NCBI GenBank assembly: GCA_963792815.1
Contig: CAWBXR010000001.1
Location: forward strand, 469,285 to 533,284
DNA: 64,000 nt
Source of the DNA: JARRPM01 sp963792815
GTDB lineage: Bacteria; Pseudomonadota; Gammaproteobacteria; Pseudomonadales; Halieaceae
Direction: 5' to 3'
In this document: positions 35,331 to 45,069 of the stretch, in pieces
Numbering within the stretch: position 1 is the first letter of the stretch
Layout of the letters: each line of letters opens with the position of its first letter
Notes under the pieces: model-generated
The model's input: only the letters and a program-made list of their open reading frames with translations
The model's database searches: none
Told to the model about the DNA's origin: nothing
Program-made: the position numbers and the translations under genes

Positions 35331-36056
35331 ATGCCGCAACCGGTGGGTGACAAAAAGTACAAGCGCATCCTGCTCAAGCTCAGTGGCGAAGCCTTGACCG
35401 GCCAGGAAAACTTCGGCATCGACCCGAAGATTCTCGATCGCATGGCGCTCGAGGTCGGCCAGTTGGTCGGCATCGGCGTGCAGGTGGGCCTGGTGGTTGG
35501 TGGGGGAAACCTGTTCCGCGGCGCCGCCCTGCAGACCGCTGGCCTGGACCGGGTCACGGGCGACCACATGGGCATGCTGGCGACGGTGATGAACGCCCTG
35601 GCGCTGCGTGACGCCCTCGAGCGTTCCAATATCTCTACCCAGGTGATGTCGGCGATTCCCATGAGCGGTGTCGTCGATCACTACGACCGGCGCAAGGCGA
35701 TTCGCGCCCTGAGCAATGGCGACGTGGTGATTTTTGCCGCCGGTACCGGCAATCCGTTTTTCACAACCGATTCTTCCGCATGTCTGCGTGGGATCGAGGT
35801 CGATGCCGAGCTCGTGTTGAAGGCCACCAAGGTCGACGGTGTCTACTCGGCTGACCCTATGAAGTTCCCCGATGCCATCCGGTACGATCGCCTGACCTAC
35901 GATGAGGTGCTCGACAAGAAACTCGAGGTCATGGACCTCACTGCGATTTGCCTGTGCCGTGACCACAAGATGCCGGTGCGGGTTTTTGAAATGGAGAAGC
36001 GCGGTGCGTTGCTCAATATTGTCAGGGGCGGGGACGACGGTACCCTGATTGAGTAG
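35331..36056 (+). CDS. pyrH: UMP kinase
   Basis: A 241-residue amino-acid-kinase-fold enzyme making UDP from UMP. Marks are RILLKLSGEALTGQENFGID, VGLVVGGGNLFRGAALQ, GDVVIFAAGTGNPFFTTDSSACLR, and KATKVDGVYSADP. The ATG at 35331 (GGAGAGGAC upstream) was chosen over a longer frame. Followed by frr at 31 nt, the conserved pair. Confidence 0.97.
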   Translation: MPQPVGDKKYKRILLKLSGEALTGQENFGIDPKILDRMALEVGQLVGIGVQVGLVVGGGNLFRGAALQTAGLDRVTGDHMGMLATVMNALALRDALERSNISTQVMSAIPMSGVVDHYDRRKAIRALSNGDVVIFAAGTGNPFFTTDSSACLRGIEVDAELVLKATKVDGVYSADPMKFPDAIRYDRLTYDEVLDKKLEVMDLTAICLCRDHKMPVRVFEMEKRGALLNIVRGGDDGTLIE

Positions 36057-36087
36057 CACGCAGCATCCTCAGGAGGAATAGAGCAAG

Positions 36088-36645
36088 GTGATCAACGATA
36101 TCAAGAATGAAGCCCGGGACCGGATGGAAAAAAGTCTCGAGGCTTTGGCGCATAACTTCAACAAGATCCGGACCGGCCGCGCTCATCCCAGCCTGCTCGA
36201 TGGAGTCAGGGTCGAGTATTACGGCGCCGAGACGCCCCTTTCCCAGATGGCGAATATTTCGGTGGAGGATGCCCGCACACTGAGCCTGACGCCCTGGGAC
36301 AAGTCGGTCGTCCCGCAAATTGAGCGGGCTATCATGAAGTCCGACCTCGGCCTCAATCCCTCCACAGCCGGTGGTGTGATTCGCATACCGATGCCCATGC
36401 TGACCGAGGAGACCCGCAAGGGTTTTACCAAGCAGGCCAGGCACGAAGCGGAGTCCGCACGGGTGTCGGTGCGCAACGCGCGGCGGGACGCCATGGGCAT
36501 GCTGAAGGAGCTGGTCAAGGACAAGGAGATCAGCGAGGACGACGAGCGTCGCGGCCAGGAAGATGTCCAGAAGTTGACCGATTCCTTTGTCTCCCAGATT
36601 GAAAAGCTGTTGGCGGAGAAAGAAACCGACCTGATGGAAATCTGA
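36088..36645 (+). CDS. frr: Ribosome recycling factor
   Basis: A 185-residue RRF that splits post-termination ribosomes with EF-G. Marks are NFNKIRTGRAHPSLLDGVRVEYYGAETPLSQMANI and the helical DAMGMLKELVKDKEISEDDERRGQEDVQKLTD. The start is GTG at 36088 with AGGAGGAAT upstream. Full length, nothing odd. Confidence 0.97.
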   Translation: MINDIKNEARDRMEKSLEALAHNFNKIRTGRAHPSLLDGVRVEYYGAETPLSQMANISVEDARTLSLTPWDKSVVPQIERAIMKSDLGLNPSTAGGVIRIPMPMLTEETRKGFTKQARHEAESARVSVRNARRDAMGMLKELVKDKEISEDDERRGQEDVQKLTDSFVSQIEKLLAEKETDLMEI

Positions 36646-36654
36646 CGCTTCCGG

Positions 36655-37437
36655 ATGCATATCAGCGAAATCTCATCCCGACCCGTCGACCAGGCATTAC
36701 AGGTTGTCCCCCGCCATGTGGCGATAATCATGGACGGCAATAACCGCTGGGCGAAGCGCAGGGGCATGCCCGGTCCCGCCGGTCACCGGGCCGGGGTCGA
36801 GGCCGTGCGCGGCGTGCTGCGTGCCTGCCGCGAGCAGGGCGTAGAGGTGCTTACACTATTTGCTTTCAGCAGCGAGAACTGGGGCCGGCCCCAGCCGGAA
36901 GTGCGTGCGCTGCTGGCGCTGCTGTCACGTTACCTGCGCAACGAAGTCAGGGAATTGCACAAGGACGGCATCCGCCTGCGTTTCATCGGCGAGCGCGGCC
37001 GTTTCAGCGATCGCCTGCGCCGTCTGATGCAGCAATCAGAGCAGTTGACTGCGGGCAACACCAACGCGACGATGGTCATCGCGGTCGATTATGGCGGCCA
37101 GTGGGACATTGCCCAGGCAGCGCAAAAACTGGCGCAGCGTGTGCTCCAGGGCGAGCTCAAACCAGCCCAGATTACCCCCGAGCTGATAGACCAGAATGTG
37201 TCGATCAGTGATCTTCCGCGCCCCGACCTGTGCATCAGAACCGGCGGTGACGCCCGGGTCAGCAACTTCATGTTGTGGCATTTTGCCTACAGTGAACTCT
37301 ATTTCACCAACACACTCTGGCCAGACTTTGACGCGGCAGAGTTTGCCTGTGCCCTGGCTGACTACAGTCGCCGGGAGCGCCGTTTCGGTCTGAGGGACGG
37401 CCCGGACCAGGTCGCAGGTGGTAGTGCTAATGCTTAG
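36655..37437 (+). CDS. uppS: Undecaprenyl diphosphate synthase
   Basis: A 260-residue cis-prenyltransferase making the C55 carrier lipid. Marks are HVAIIMDGNNRWAKRRGMPGPAGHRAG (catalytic Asp), LFAFSSENWGRPQPEV, and the C-terminal RPDLCIRTGGDARVSNFMLWHFAYSELYFT. It overlaps cdsA by 8 nt, so the two are coupled. Confidence 0.96.
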   Translation: MHISEISSRPVDQALQVVPRHVAIIMDGNNRWAKRRGMPGPAGHRAGVEAVRGVLRACREQGVEVLTLFAFSSENWGRPQPEVRALLALLSRYLRNEVRELHKDGIRLRFIGERGRFSDRLRRLMQQSEQLTAGNTNATMVIAVDYGGQWDIAQAAQKLAQRVLQGELKPAQITPELIDQNVSISDLPRPDLCIRTGGDARVSNFMLWHFAYSELYFTNTLWPDFDAAEFACALADYSRRERRFGLRDGPDQVAGGSANA

Positions 37438-38266
37438 GCAAAGGGTTATAACAGCCATCATCATGGCGGGCCTGTTTCTCTCGGCCGTGGCTTTTCTGTC
37501 TCCGGCCTGGCTGGCCCTGCTCTTTGGTGTGCTTATCTGCCTCGGGGGTTGGGAGTGGTCTCGCCTGTGCGGCTGGGAGAGCACCCCTGCTCGCGTACTT
37601 TACGTAGCCGTGCTTACACTGGTTATGGGTTCTCTCTACCACTACTGTCGCCTGGGTGAAGCCCCCCTGCGGGAGCAGGTGCAGCCCTTCCTGGGGTTGG
37701 CCTGCCTCTGGTGGTCGCTGGCCCTGCTGTGGGTCAAGGGCTACCCCGGCAGCGCCGTATTCTGGCGCACCCGCGCGATGCGCAACCTGATGGGACTGCT
37801 GGTGCTGGCGCTGGCGTGGATGGCGGCAGTGTACCTGGTGAGCTTGCCCCGCGGCGGCGGGCTGATCGTGGTGATGGTGCTGATAGTGGCTACCGCGGAC
37901 ATCGGCGCCTATTTTTCAGGCAAGACCTGGGGCCGGCACAAGCTGGCGGAAGTGGTCAGCCCGAAGAAAACCTGGGAAGGCTTCTGGGGCGGCCTGTCCG
38001 CCTGTGTTTTGCTGGCACTGCTGTTGTGGTCCCAGTTGCCCAACCAGCAGGCGCACGTCAGCCTCGCGGCTGTGATGGTGGTTGTGTTGGCTACGGCGCT
38101 GGCCTCGGTGGTCGGTGACCTGACTGTGAGCATGGTGAAACGCGAGGCCGGAGTAAAGGACAGCGGCAGCCTGCTGCCCGGCCACGGTGGTGTGCTCGAT
38201 CGCCTGGACAGCCTGTGCGGCGCCGCTCCGGTGTTCGCCCTGGGCCTGTTGCTGGCGGGTTGGTGA
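37430..38266 (+). CDS. cdsA: Phosphatidate cytidylyltransferase
   Basis: A 278-residue membrane enzyme making CDP-diacylglycerol. About eight membrane segments. The C-terminal family signature is SMVKREAGVKDSGSLLPGHGGVLDRLDSL. The ATG at 37430 overlaps the end of uppS. It precedes dxr by 2 nt. Confidence 0.95.
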   Translation: MLRQRVITAIIMAGLFLSAVAFLSPAWLALLFGVLICLGGWEWSRLCGWESTPARVLYVAVLTLVMGSLYHYCRLGEAPLREQVQPFLGLACLWWSLALLWVKGYPGSAVFWRTRAMRNLMGLLVLALAWMAAVYLVSLPRGGGLIVVMVLIVATADIGAYFSGKTWGRHKLAEVVSPKKTWEGFWGGLSACVLLALLLWSQLPNQQAHVSLAAVMVVVLATALASVVGDLTVSMVKREAGVKDSGSLLPGHGGVLDRLDSLCGAAPVFALGLLLAGW

Positions 38267-38268
38267 AC

Positions 38269-39486
38269 ATGCATACGGCGCGGCGCATGGTCAGTGTGCT
38301 CGGTTCCACGGGCTCGATAGGGGTTAACACCCTCGATGTGATCGCCCGCCATCCCGATCGTTTTGGCGTGTACGGACTCGCCGCCAATGTCTCCGTGGAG
38401 GCTCTCCTGGCCCAGTGCCTGGCGTTTCAACCGCGCTACGCGGTATTGATGGACGAGGCTGCTGCGGAATCCCTGCGGGCGCAGTTGCCCCCGGATTCGG
38501 GTACCGAGGTACTGCATGGGGCGGCCGGCCTGGCGCACATTGTCACCGCTGCGCAGGTGGATACTGTGATGGCCGCCATCGTCGGGGCGGCGGGCCTGCC
38601 ATCCGCCCTGGCAGCTGCCGACGCCGGCAAGACCGTGTTGCTGGCCAACAAGGAATCCCTGGTAATGGGCGGGCATCTGCTGATGCAGGCGGTACGCCAG
38701 TCCGGTGCCCGGCTGTTGCCGATAGACAGCGAACACAATGCGATTTTCCAGTGCATGCCGGTAAATGCCGACACCGGCAGGTCATCGCTGGAGGGAGTCA
38801 GCAAGGTGCTGCTGACCGCTTCCGGTGGGCCGTTCCGCCAGTGGGGCAGGGCGCAGATGGATGCAGCGACCCCGGAACAGGCCTGCGCTCACCCCAACTG
38901 GTCAATGGGGCGCAAGATATCGGTCGACTCCGCCAGCCTGATGAACAAGGGGCTGGAGCTGATCGAGGCCTGCTGGATATTCGACCTGACGCCCGACAGC
39001 ATCGATGTGGTGGTCCATCCCCAGAGTATTATTCATTCCATGGTGCAGTACCGGGACGGCTCGGTGCTGGCGCAGATGGGCAATCCCGATATGCGCACCC
39101 CCATTGCCTATGGCCTCGGCTGGCCCGAGCGGCTGGCATCGGGTGTGGCCCCGCTGGACCTGATAGCCACCGCGCGACTCGACTTTGAGGCGCCGGACGA
39201 GGGCCGTTTCCCCTGCCTGCGACTGGCGCGGGAAGCCTTTAACGCGGGGGGTACCGCCATGGCTGTCTGCAACGCGGCCAACGAGGTCGCGGTGGCGGCT
39301 TTCCTGGATGGCCGGGTCCGCTTTACTGCGATTCCCTGGGTGATAGAGCAAACTCTCGGCCAGATGCCGATACTTGAACCGATATCCCTGGCAGTGGTCG
39401 AAGCAGCAGACAGGGACGCGCGCCAGGTGGCGACCGAACAGGTTGCGGCGCTGCTGCGCGACGAAAGAAAGACGGGACGTGTTTGA
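38269..39486 (+). CDS. dxr: 1-deoxy-D-xylulose-5-phosphate reductoisomerase
   Basis: A 405-residue enzyme of the MEP isoprenoid route. Marks are VSVLGSTGSIGVNTLDVIARHP (NADPH), VLLANKESLVMGG, LLPIDSEHNAIFQCM, and KISVDSASLMNKGLELIEACWIF. The ATG at 38269 follows the cdsA stop closely; a second ATG at 38287 would also leave the cofactor motif intact. The stop overlaps the rseP start by one base. Confidence 0.96.
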   Translation: MHTARRMVSVLGSTGSIGVNTLDVIARHPDRFGVYGLAANVSVEALLAQCLAFQPRYAVLMDEAAAESLRAQLPPDSGTEVLHGAAGLAHIVTAAQVDTVMAAIVGAAGLPSALAAADAGKTVLLANKESLVMGGHLLMQAVRQSGARLLPIDSEHNAIFQCMPVNADTGRSSLEGVSKVLLTASGGPFRQWGRAQMDAATPEQACAHPNWSMGRKISVDSASLMNKGLELIEACWIFDLTPDSIDVVVHPQSIIHSMVQYRDGSVLAQMGNPDMRTPIAYGLGWPERLASGVAPLDLIATARLDFEAPDEGRFPCLRLAREAFNAGGTAMAVCNAANEVAVAAFLDGRVRFTAIPWVIEQTLGQMPILEPISLAVVEAADRDARQVATEQVAALLRDERKTGRV

Positions 39487-40841
39487 TGGACATGCTTTAT
39501 ACCATTGGCATAACGCTGGCGACGCTGGCAATACTCGTGGCGGTACACGAATATGGCCACTTCTGGGTGGCCAGGCGCTGTGGCGTCAAGGTCCTGCGGT
39601 TTTCCATCGGCTTCGGTCCATCGCTGCTGCGCTGGCGGGACCAGCTGGACACCGAGTATTGCATTGCGGCGATCCCCCTGGGCGGCTATGTCAAGATGCT
39701 CGACGAGCGCGAAGGGGAGGTGCCTGCCGCAGAGCTTGAGCAGGCCTTCAACCGCAAGCCGGTGTTGCAGCGAATCGCCGTGGTAAGCGCCGGACCCCTG
39801 GCCAATTTTTTGCTGGCGATAGCGGTTTACTGGGGCTTGTTCATGGCCGGCGAGAGTGGCTACGCCCCCCTCATCGGTGAGGTCGAGGCAGGCTCGGTGG
39901 CCGACATCGCGGGCCTGGAGGCAGGGCAGGAGATCGTGGCGGTGGATGGTGTTGAAACACCCACCTGGCAGGCGCTCAGTTTCCGCCTGCTGGACCGTAT
40001 CGGCGATACCGGCAGTATTTCTTTCGCGGTGAAATACCCCGATTCCGATGTGGTTTACGAGTCGGAGGCGGTTATTGACCGATGGCTCTCGGGGGATGAG
40101 CAGCCGGACCTGTTCGGCGGCCTGGGGCTGTCAATGTATACCCCGGAAGTGCCCCCGGTGATAGGGCAGGTGGTCGGCGGGGGAGCGGCGGAACGAGCCG
40201 GCTTGCAGCCCGGCGACCAGGTGATCAGCGCAGACGGTGTGCCGATGAACCTGTGGATGGACTGGGTCGATTATGTCCGGGAGCGTCCAGGCCAGGCTAT
40301 CGATGTCGAGTACCGTCGCGGTATGGAGCTGCTCCAGGTGACCATCATTCCGGAACTGGTCGTGGATGACAACGGGGAATCCATTGGCAGGGTCGGCCTG
40401 GGAGTGCAATTTCCCGAAATGCCGTCGGAAATGCTGCGCAAGTTCGAGCGTGGCCCGGTCGAAGCCCTTGGCGCCAGTCTGCAGCGTACCGGCGAGTTGG
40501 TGGGGTTCACCCTCAATTCGATCAAGAAGATGATCATGGGCCTGATCTCGCCAAAAAACTTGAGCGGACCGATTACCATTGCTAAAGTGGCGACCGCATC
40601 GGCCAAGTCGGGTGTGGAGGCCTACGTCAGTTTCCTGGCCCTGCTCAGTGTCAGCCTCGGGGTGCTGAACCTGCTGCCCATACCCGTGCTGGACGGCGGC
40701 CACCTGCTGTTTTACTTCGCCGAGCTATTGGCGGGGCGGCCGGTACCTGAGAGAATTCAGGCCCTCGGCTACCAGGCAGGTTTGTTCCTGGTACTGGGTA
40801 TTATGTTTCTGGCCCTGTATAACGATTTTTCACGCCTGTAG
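39486..40841 (+). CDS. rseP: Site-2 protease RseP
   Basis: A 451-residue intramembrane zinc protease that cuts anti-sigma-E and clears signal peptides. The active site is LVAVHEYGHFWVARRCGVKV (HExxH), the second ligand region is LNLLPIPVLDGGHLLFY, and two PDZ domains lie between (about 115-190 and 210-290). The ATG at 39486 shares a base with the dxr stop. Confidence 0.96.
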   Translation: MDMLYTIGITLATLAILVAVHEYGHFWVARRCGVKVLRFSIGFGPSLLRWRDQLDTEYCIAAIPLGGYVKMLDEREGEVPAAELEQAFNRKPVLQRIAVVSAGPLANFLLAIAVYWGLFMAGESGYAPLIGEVEAGSVADIAGLEAGQEIVAVDGVETPTWQALSFRLLDRIGDTGSISFAVKYPDSDVVYESEAVIDRWLSGDEQPDLFGGLGLSMYTPEVPPVIGQVVGGGAAERAGLQPGDQVISADGVPMNLWMDWVDYVRERPGQAIDVEYRRGMELLQVTIIPELVVDDNGESIGRVGLGVQFPEMPSEMLRKFERGPVEALGASLQRTGELVGFTLNSIKKMIMGLISPKNLSGPITIAKVATASAKSGVEAYVSFLALLSVSLGVLNLLPIPVLDGGHLLFYFAELLAGRPVPERIQALGYQAGLFLVLGIMFLALYNDFSRL

Positions 40842-40883
40842 TGATTTCCCGCCAGCAGGCACTAGCCGTCTATCGAGTGAACA

Positions 40884-43484
40884 TTGATTAAGCGCATTAG
40901 CACATTTTTCGCCCTGGCCCTGGTGCTCATGGTGCCGCTGGCGTCGGCCGATACGTTCATCATTGCCGACATTCGCGTCGAGGGGCTGCAGCGGGTGTCC
41001 GCCGGCACTGTATTTGCCGCACTGCCCGTGGCCGTCGGCGACGTGGTGGATGAGCAGTCGATGCGGGCCGCGGCGCGCAGCCTGTTCGCCACCGGCAACT
41101 TCGACGACATCAATGTCGGCCGGGACGGCAACGTCCTGGTGGTGATAGTGGTTGAGCGTCCGAGTATCAGCGAGATCAATATCGAGGGTAACAAGGCCAT
41201 CGAGACGGAGGCTCTGCTGGACGGGCTCAAGGGCGCGGGCCTGGCGGTGGGGCAGGTTTTCCAGCGCTCCACCCTGGAGGGCATGCAGCTGGAACTGCAG
41301 CGCCAGTACGTGCAGCAGGGTCGCTACGACGCAAATATCGAGACCGAGGTGATTCCCGAGCCGCGCAACCGGGTCACCGTCAATATCAATGTCGATGAAG
41401 GCACGGTCGCCGCCATCAAGCATATCAACGTGGTGGGTAACGAGGTTTTCAGCGATCAGGAAATTGCCGACCTGTTTGAACTCCAGACCACCGGTTGGCT
41501 GTCCTTCTTCAGCAACGACGACAAGTATTCCAAGGAAAAACTGACCGGTGACCTGGAGAAGCTGAGCTCCTATTACATGGACCGGGGTTACCTGCAGTTC
41601 AATATCGATTCCACCCAGGTGTCCGTGTCCCCGGACATGGAAGATGTCTACATCACCGCCAATATCACCGAGGGAGATATCTTTACCATCAGCGGTGTCG
41701 AGCTGTCCGGCGACCTGGTACTGCCCGAGGCGGACCTGAAACGTTTCCTGCTGGTGTCCGAGGGGCAGGTTTTTTCCCAGCAACTGGTCACCAGTACCGA
41801 GGAGTATCTCACCCGGCGCCTGGGGAATGACGGCTACAATTTTGCCAAGGTGACCGGTATTCCCGAGGTCAACGACGAGGACAAGACTGTCAGCATGAAG
41901 TTCTTCGTCGACCCGGGCAAGCGCACCTATGTACGTCGCATCAATTTCAGGGGCAATATGAAAACCGCCGACGACGTGCTGCGTCGCGAGATGCGGCAGA
42001 TGGAGTCCGCCCCAGCCTCGGCTGCCAACATCGAGCAGTCCCGGGTGCGCCTGGAGCGCCTGGGCTACTTCAGCAAGGCCACCGTGGAAACCAAGGAGGT
42101 GCCGGGACACGATGACCTGATCGACGCGGACTTCACGGTTGAAGAGCAGTCCTCTGGCAGCATCGGCGCCAGCGTCGGTTATGCCCAGGACGCGGGTATC
42201 ATCCTCGGCCTGAATGTGCAGCAGGACAACTTTCTCGGGACCGGCAAGCGCATAGGGCTTGGCCTGAACCGCTCGAAATACCAGGATCTTTATAACTTCA
42301 GTTACACCAACCCCTATTTCACCGAGGATGGGGTGAGTCGCGGCTTCAATATTTACTATCGCTCCACCGACCTGTCCGAGGTCAACGTCGCCAGCTACTC
42401 CACCGACACCCTGGGCGGCAATATCAACTTCGGTTACCCGATCAAGGAAACCCAGCGCCTGGGCTTCAGCTTCGGCGTCGCCAATACCGACGTGACCGCC
42501 GGTCGTTTCGCCGTACAGGAGATCAAGGGCAGCCCCCGTCTGGAGAAGTCGGTCGACGACTGGTACCAGAATACCCTGCAGCCGGACGGTACCTACTCCG
42601 AGGTCGAGGTGTTGAACCCTATCGACACCCTGCCGCCGGAATATGAGATCGCTCCGCGACAGGTAGGCTTCCTGGATGCCAACGGCAATAGCTTTCTCAA
42701 CTACACAGTTACCGGCAGCTGGAGCCAGTCCACCCTGAACCGGGGCCGCATGGCCACCCGCGGCGCGGCCCAGACGATCGCCCTGGAGGTGTCGGTTCCG
42801 GCCTCTGACCTGGAGTTCTACAAGCTGACCTACAACGGCGAGATATTTTTCCCGGTGCCACTGCTGCCACCGAGCTGGACCCTGCGCCTGCGCAGCGAAC
42901 TCGGTTACGGCGATGGTTGGGGCGACACCAGCGGCCTGCCCTTCTACGAGAACTTCTTCGCCGGGGGTTTCGGCTCCGTGCGGGGTTACCAGAGCAATAC
43001 CCTGGGACCGCGCAGTACGCCGGCTCTGCCCTATCTCGTAGCCCAGCCGGTCACAGCGATAGACGCCAATGGTAACCCCCTGCAGTTCGGTGGCCCCAAG
43101 GGCAACGAGTTCGGCTATGTCTACCTGCCTGCAACCGGCAAGCTGGCGGTTCAGCTGCCCAACAATAACGGCGACCCCTTCGGCGGCAACGTGCTGGTAG
43201 TGGGCGGTGCCGAGCTGATCTTCCCCCTGCCTTTCATCAAGGACCAGAACAGTCTGCGCACGGCGTTCTTCCTGGATGCGGGAAATGTTTTCAGTACCGA
43301 TTGCGGGTCCAGCCAGCTCAACTGTTATAATGTCGACTTCGGCCAGCTGCGTTACTCGGTGGGAGTTGGCCTTACCTGGATTACCGGTTTCGGCCCGCTG
43401 ACCTTCAGTCTCGCCAAACCGTTTAATGAAGACGAGTATGATCAGGACGAGGTTTTCCAGTTCACACTCGGTCGTGGCTTCTAA
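40884..43484 (+). CDS. bamA: Outer-membrane barrel assembly factor BamA
   Basis: An 866-residue Omp85 protein, the core of the BAM complex. The signal peptide is MIKRISTFFALALVLMVPLASA. Five POTRA domains follow (about 24-420), then the 16-strand barrel with the conserved lid-lock segment near GGFGSVRGYQSNTLGP and a C-terminal aromatic (FQFTLGRGF). The start appears to be TTG at 40884; no in-frame ATG or GTG gives the signal peptide. It is somewhat longer than E. coli BamA (810) because of extra loop sequence in the barrel (about 545-600 and 705-760). Confidence 0.95.
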   Translation: MIKRISTFFALALVLMVPLASADTFIIADIRVEGLQRVSAGTVFAALPVAVGDVVDEQSMRAAARSLFATGNFDDINVGRDGNVLVVIVVERPSISEINIEGNKAIETEALLDGLKGAGLAVGQVFQRSTLEGMQLELQRQYVQQGRYDANIETEVIPEPRNRVTVNINVDEGTVAAIKHINVVGNEVFSDQEIADLFELQTTGWLSFFSNDDKYSKEKLTGDLEKLSSYYMDRGYLQFNIDSTQVSVSPDMEDVYITANITEGDIFTISGVELSGDLVLPEADLKRFLLVSEGQVFSQQLVTSTEEYLTRRLGNDGYNFAKVTGIPEVNDEDKTVSMKFFVDPGKRTYVRRINFRGNMKTADDVLRREMRQMESAPASAANIEQSRVRLERLGYFSKATVETKEVPGHDDLIDADFTVEEQSSGSIGASVGYAQDAGIILGLNVQQDNFLGTGKRIGLGLNRSKYQDLYNFSYTNPYFTEDGVSRGFNIYYRSTDLSEVNVASYSTDTLGGNINFGYPIKETQRLGFSFGVANTDVTAGRFAVQEIKGSPRLEKSVDDWYQNTLQPDGTYSEVEVLNPIDTLPPEYEIAPRQVGFLDANGNSFLNYTVTGSWSQSTLNRGRMATRGAAQTIALEVSVPASDLEFYKLTYNGEIFFPVPLLPPSWTLRLRSELGYGDGWGDTSGLPFYENFFAGGFGSVRGYQSNTLGPRSTPALPYLVAQPVTAIDANGNPLQFGGPKGNEFGYVYLPATGKLAVQLPNNNGDPFGGNVLVVGGAELIFPLPFIKDQNSLRTAFFLDAGNVFSTDCGSSQLNCYNVDFGQLRYSVGVGLTWITGFGPLTFSLAKPFNEDEYDQDEVFQFTLGRGF

Positions 43485-43515
43485 TTTATTTTTTTATTAA
43501 TGTCTGGAGAAAACT

Positions 43516-44034
43516 GTGTCTAAGCTGCTCAAGTTAACATTTGCTGTACTGGTCCTGGCGCTTCCTACCCTGGGCTGGGCCCAGACCAAGATCGCCGTGG
43601 TCGATTTGCAGGAAGCCATCCTGCAGACTGATGTGGCCCAGAAACGCCTGGAGGAAATCAGGAGCCAGGCGGAGTTCAAGACCGACAAGGCGGAGTTCGA
43701 GCGCCTGAAGAAAGAAATGGACGAGATGGTCAAGAAGTTCCAGAAGGACGCGGCTGTCATGAGCCAGGAGCAGCAGGCGGCGGCTCGCCAGAAGCTGTCC
43801 AGCAAGCAGGCTGACCTCGAGCACGTGGTCGGCAAGGTGCAGCAGACAGAACAGGCTGCCGCCCAGGCCCTGTTGCAGGAACTGGGTCCCAAGGTGCAGG
43901 AAGTACTGCGCGAGATAATCAGTGCAGATGGTATCGGCCTGTTGCTGCAGCGTGGCGCCGTGATCCACGCGGACGCCAGCTACAGTATCACCACCAAGGT
44001 GACCGACAAGCTGAACCAGATGGCGGCGAAGTAA
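43516..44034 (+). CDS. skp: Periplasmic chaperone Skp/OmpH
   Basis: A 172-residue exported chaperone for unfolded outer-membrane proteins. Signal peptide VSKLLKLTFAVLVLALPTLGWA, then TKIAVVDLQEAILQTDVAQKRLEEI and a long charged coiled-coil (about 45-125) forming the tentacles. The start is GTG at 43516. Sits between bamA and lpxD as usual. Confidence 0.93.
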   Translation: MSKLLKLTFAVLVLALPTLGWAQTKIAVVDLQEAILQTDVAQKRLEEIRSQAEFKTDKAEFERLKKEMDEMVKKFQKDAAVMSQEQQAAARQKLSSKQADLEHVVGKVQQTEQAAAQALLQELGPKVQEVLREIISADGIGLLLQRGAVIHADASYSITTKVTDKLNQMAAK

Positions 44035-44041
44035 TCACTGC

Positions 44042-45067
44042 ATGTTTTCACTGGCTGAACTTGCGGACCGTTTCGGTCTGGAGTTCAGCGGTGAAGGGGA
44101 CAGGACACTCACCGGTATAGCCACCCTCGCGGACGCGGGGGCGGGTGACCTGGCTTTTCTCGCCAACAGGAAATACCTTCCCCAGCTGGCTGCGACCCGG
44201 GCCGGCGCTGTTATCGTGCACCCCGACATGGTTGCACGCTGCCCCGTGGATTGCCTGGTCGCTGAGGCGCCTTACGTGGCATTTGCCCGCATCTCTCACC
44301 TGTTCGACAAATCCCCGCGGTTCCTGCCGGGCGTTCACCCGTCTGCCACGGTGTCTGCCGATGCAGAGGTAGACCCGGATGCCGCTATCGGTCCCAATGC
44401 CGTGGTTGAAGCCGGTGCCGTAATCGCGGGCGGGGTGACACTTGGTGCGGGTGTATATGTCGGCCATGACAGTCGCATTGGTGCGGGTACCCGGGTACTG
44501 CCCAATGTCGTGATTTACCACGATGTGCACGTGGGTGAGCATTGCGTGATTCATGCCCAGGCGGTACTGGGGGCGGAGGGTTTCGGGTTTGCGCCCGGAC
44601 CCGCCGGCTGGGAGCGGGTGTGCCAGCTGGGAGGGGTCCGTATTGGCGACCGCGTCGAGGTCGGCGCCTGCACGACGGTGGACCGGGGCACCCTGGGCCA
44701 TACCGTCATTGCGGACGGTGCGATCATCGACAACCTGGTACAGATTGGGCACAACTGCCGCATCGGGAAAAATACCGCGATAGCCGGTTGCAGCGGTCTG
44801 GCCGGAAGCACGATCATAGGCGCCAATTGCACTCTTGCGGGTGGCGTGGGCGTGGTCGGACACGTGGAAATCTGCGATAACGTGCACGTAACGGGGATGA
44901 CGATGGTGACCAAGTCGATCACCAGAGCAGGTTCCTATTCCTCAGGCACTCCGATGACCAACACTCGGGACTGGAAGCGCAACGCCGTGCGCTTCTCCCA
45001 GCTGGAATCCATCCGGCAGCGGTTGGTGGCTCTCGAGAGTCTGTGCCCACAACCAGACAAGGAATAG
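44042..45067 (+). CDS. lpxD: UDP-3-O-(3-hydroxyacyl)glucosamine N-acyltransferase
   Basis: A 341-residue lipid A enzyme adding the N-linked 3-hydroxyacyl chain. An N-terminal uridine-binding domain (FSLAELADRFGLEF; LAFLANRKYLPQL) is followed by a left-handed beta helix of hexapeptide repeats (about 100-300), with the catalytic His in the IGHNCRIGKNTAIAGCSGLAG region. C-terminal helix at the end. It precedes fabZ by 2 nt. Confidence 0.95.
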   Translation: MFSLAELADRFGLEFSGEGDRTLTGIATLADAGAGDLAFLANRKYLPQLAATRAGAVIVHPDMVARCPVDCLVAEAPYVAFARISHLFDKSPRFLPGVHPSATVSADAEVDPDAAIGPNAVVEAGAVIAGGVTLGAGVYVGHDSRIGAGTRVLPNVVIYHDVHVGEHCVIHAQAVLGAEGFGFAPGPAGWERVCQLGGVRIGDRVEVGACTTVDRGTLGHTVIADGAIIDNLVQIGHNCRIGKNTAIAGCSGLAGSTIIGANCTLAGGVGVVGHVEICDNVHVTGMTMVTKSITRAGSYSSGTPMTNTRDWKRNAVRFSQLESIRQRLVALESLCPQPDKE

Positions 45068-45069
45068 AG

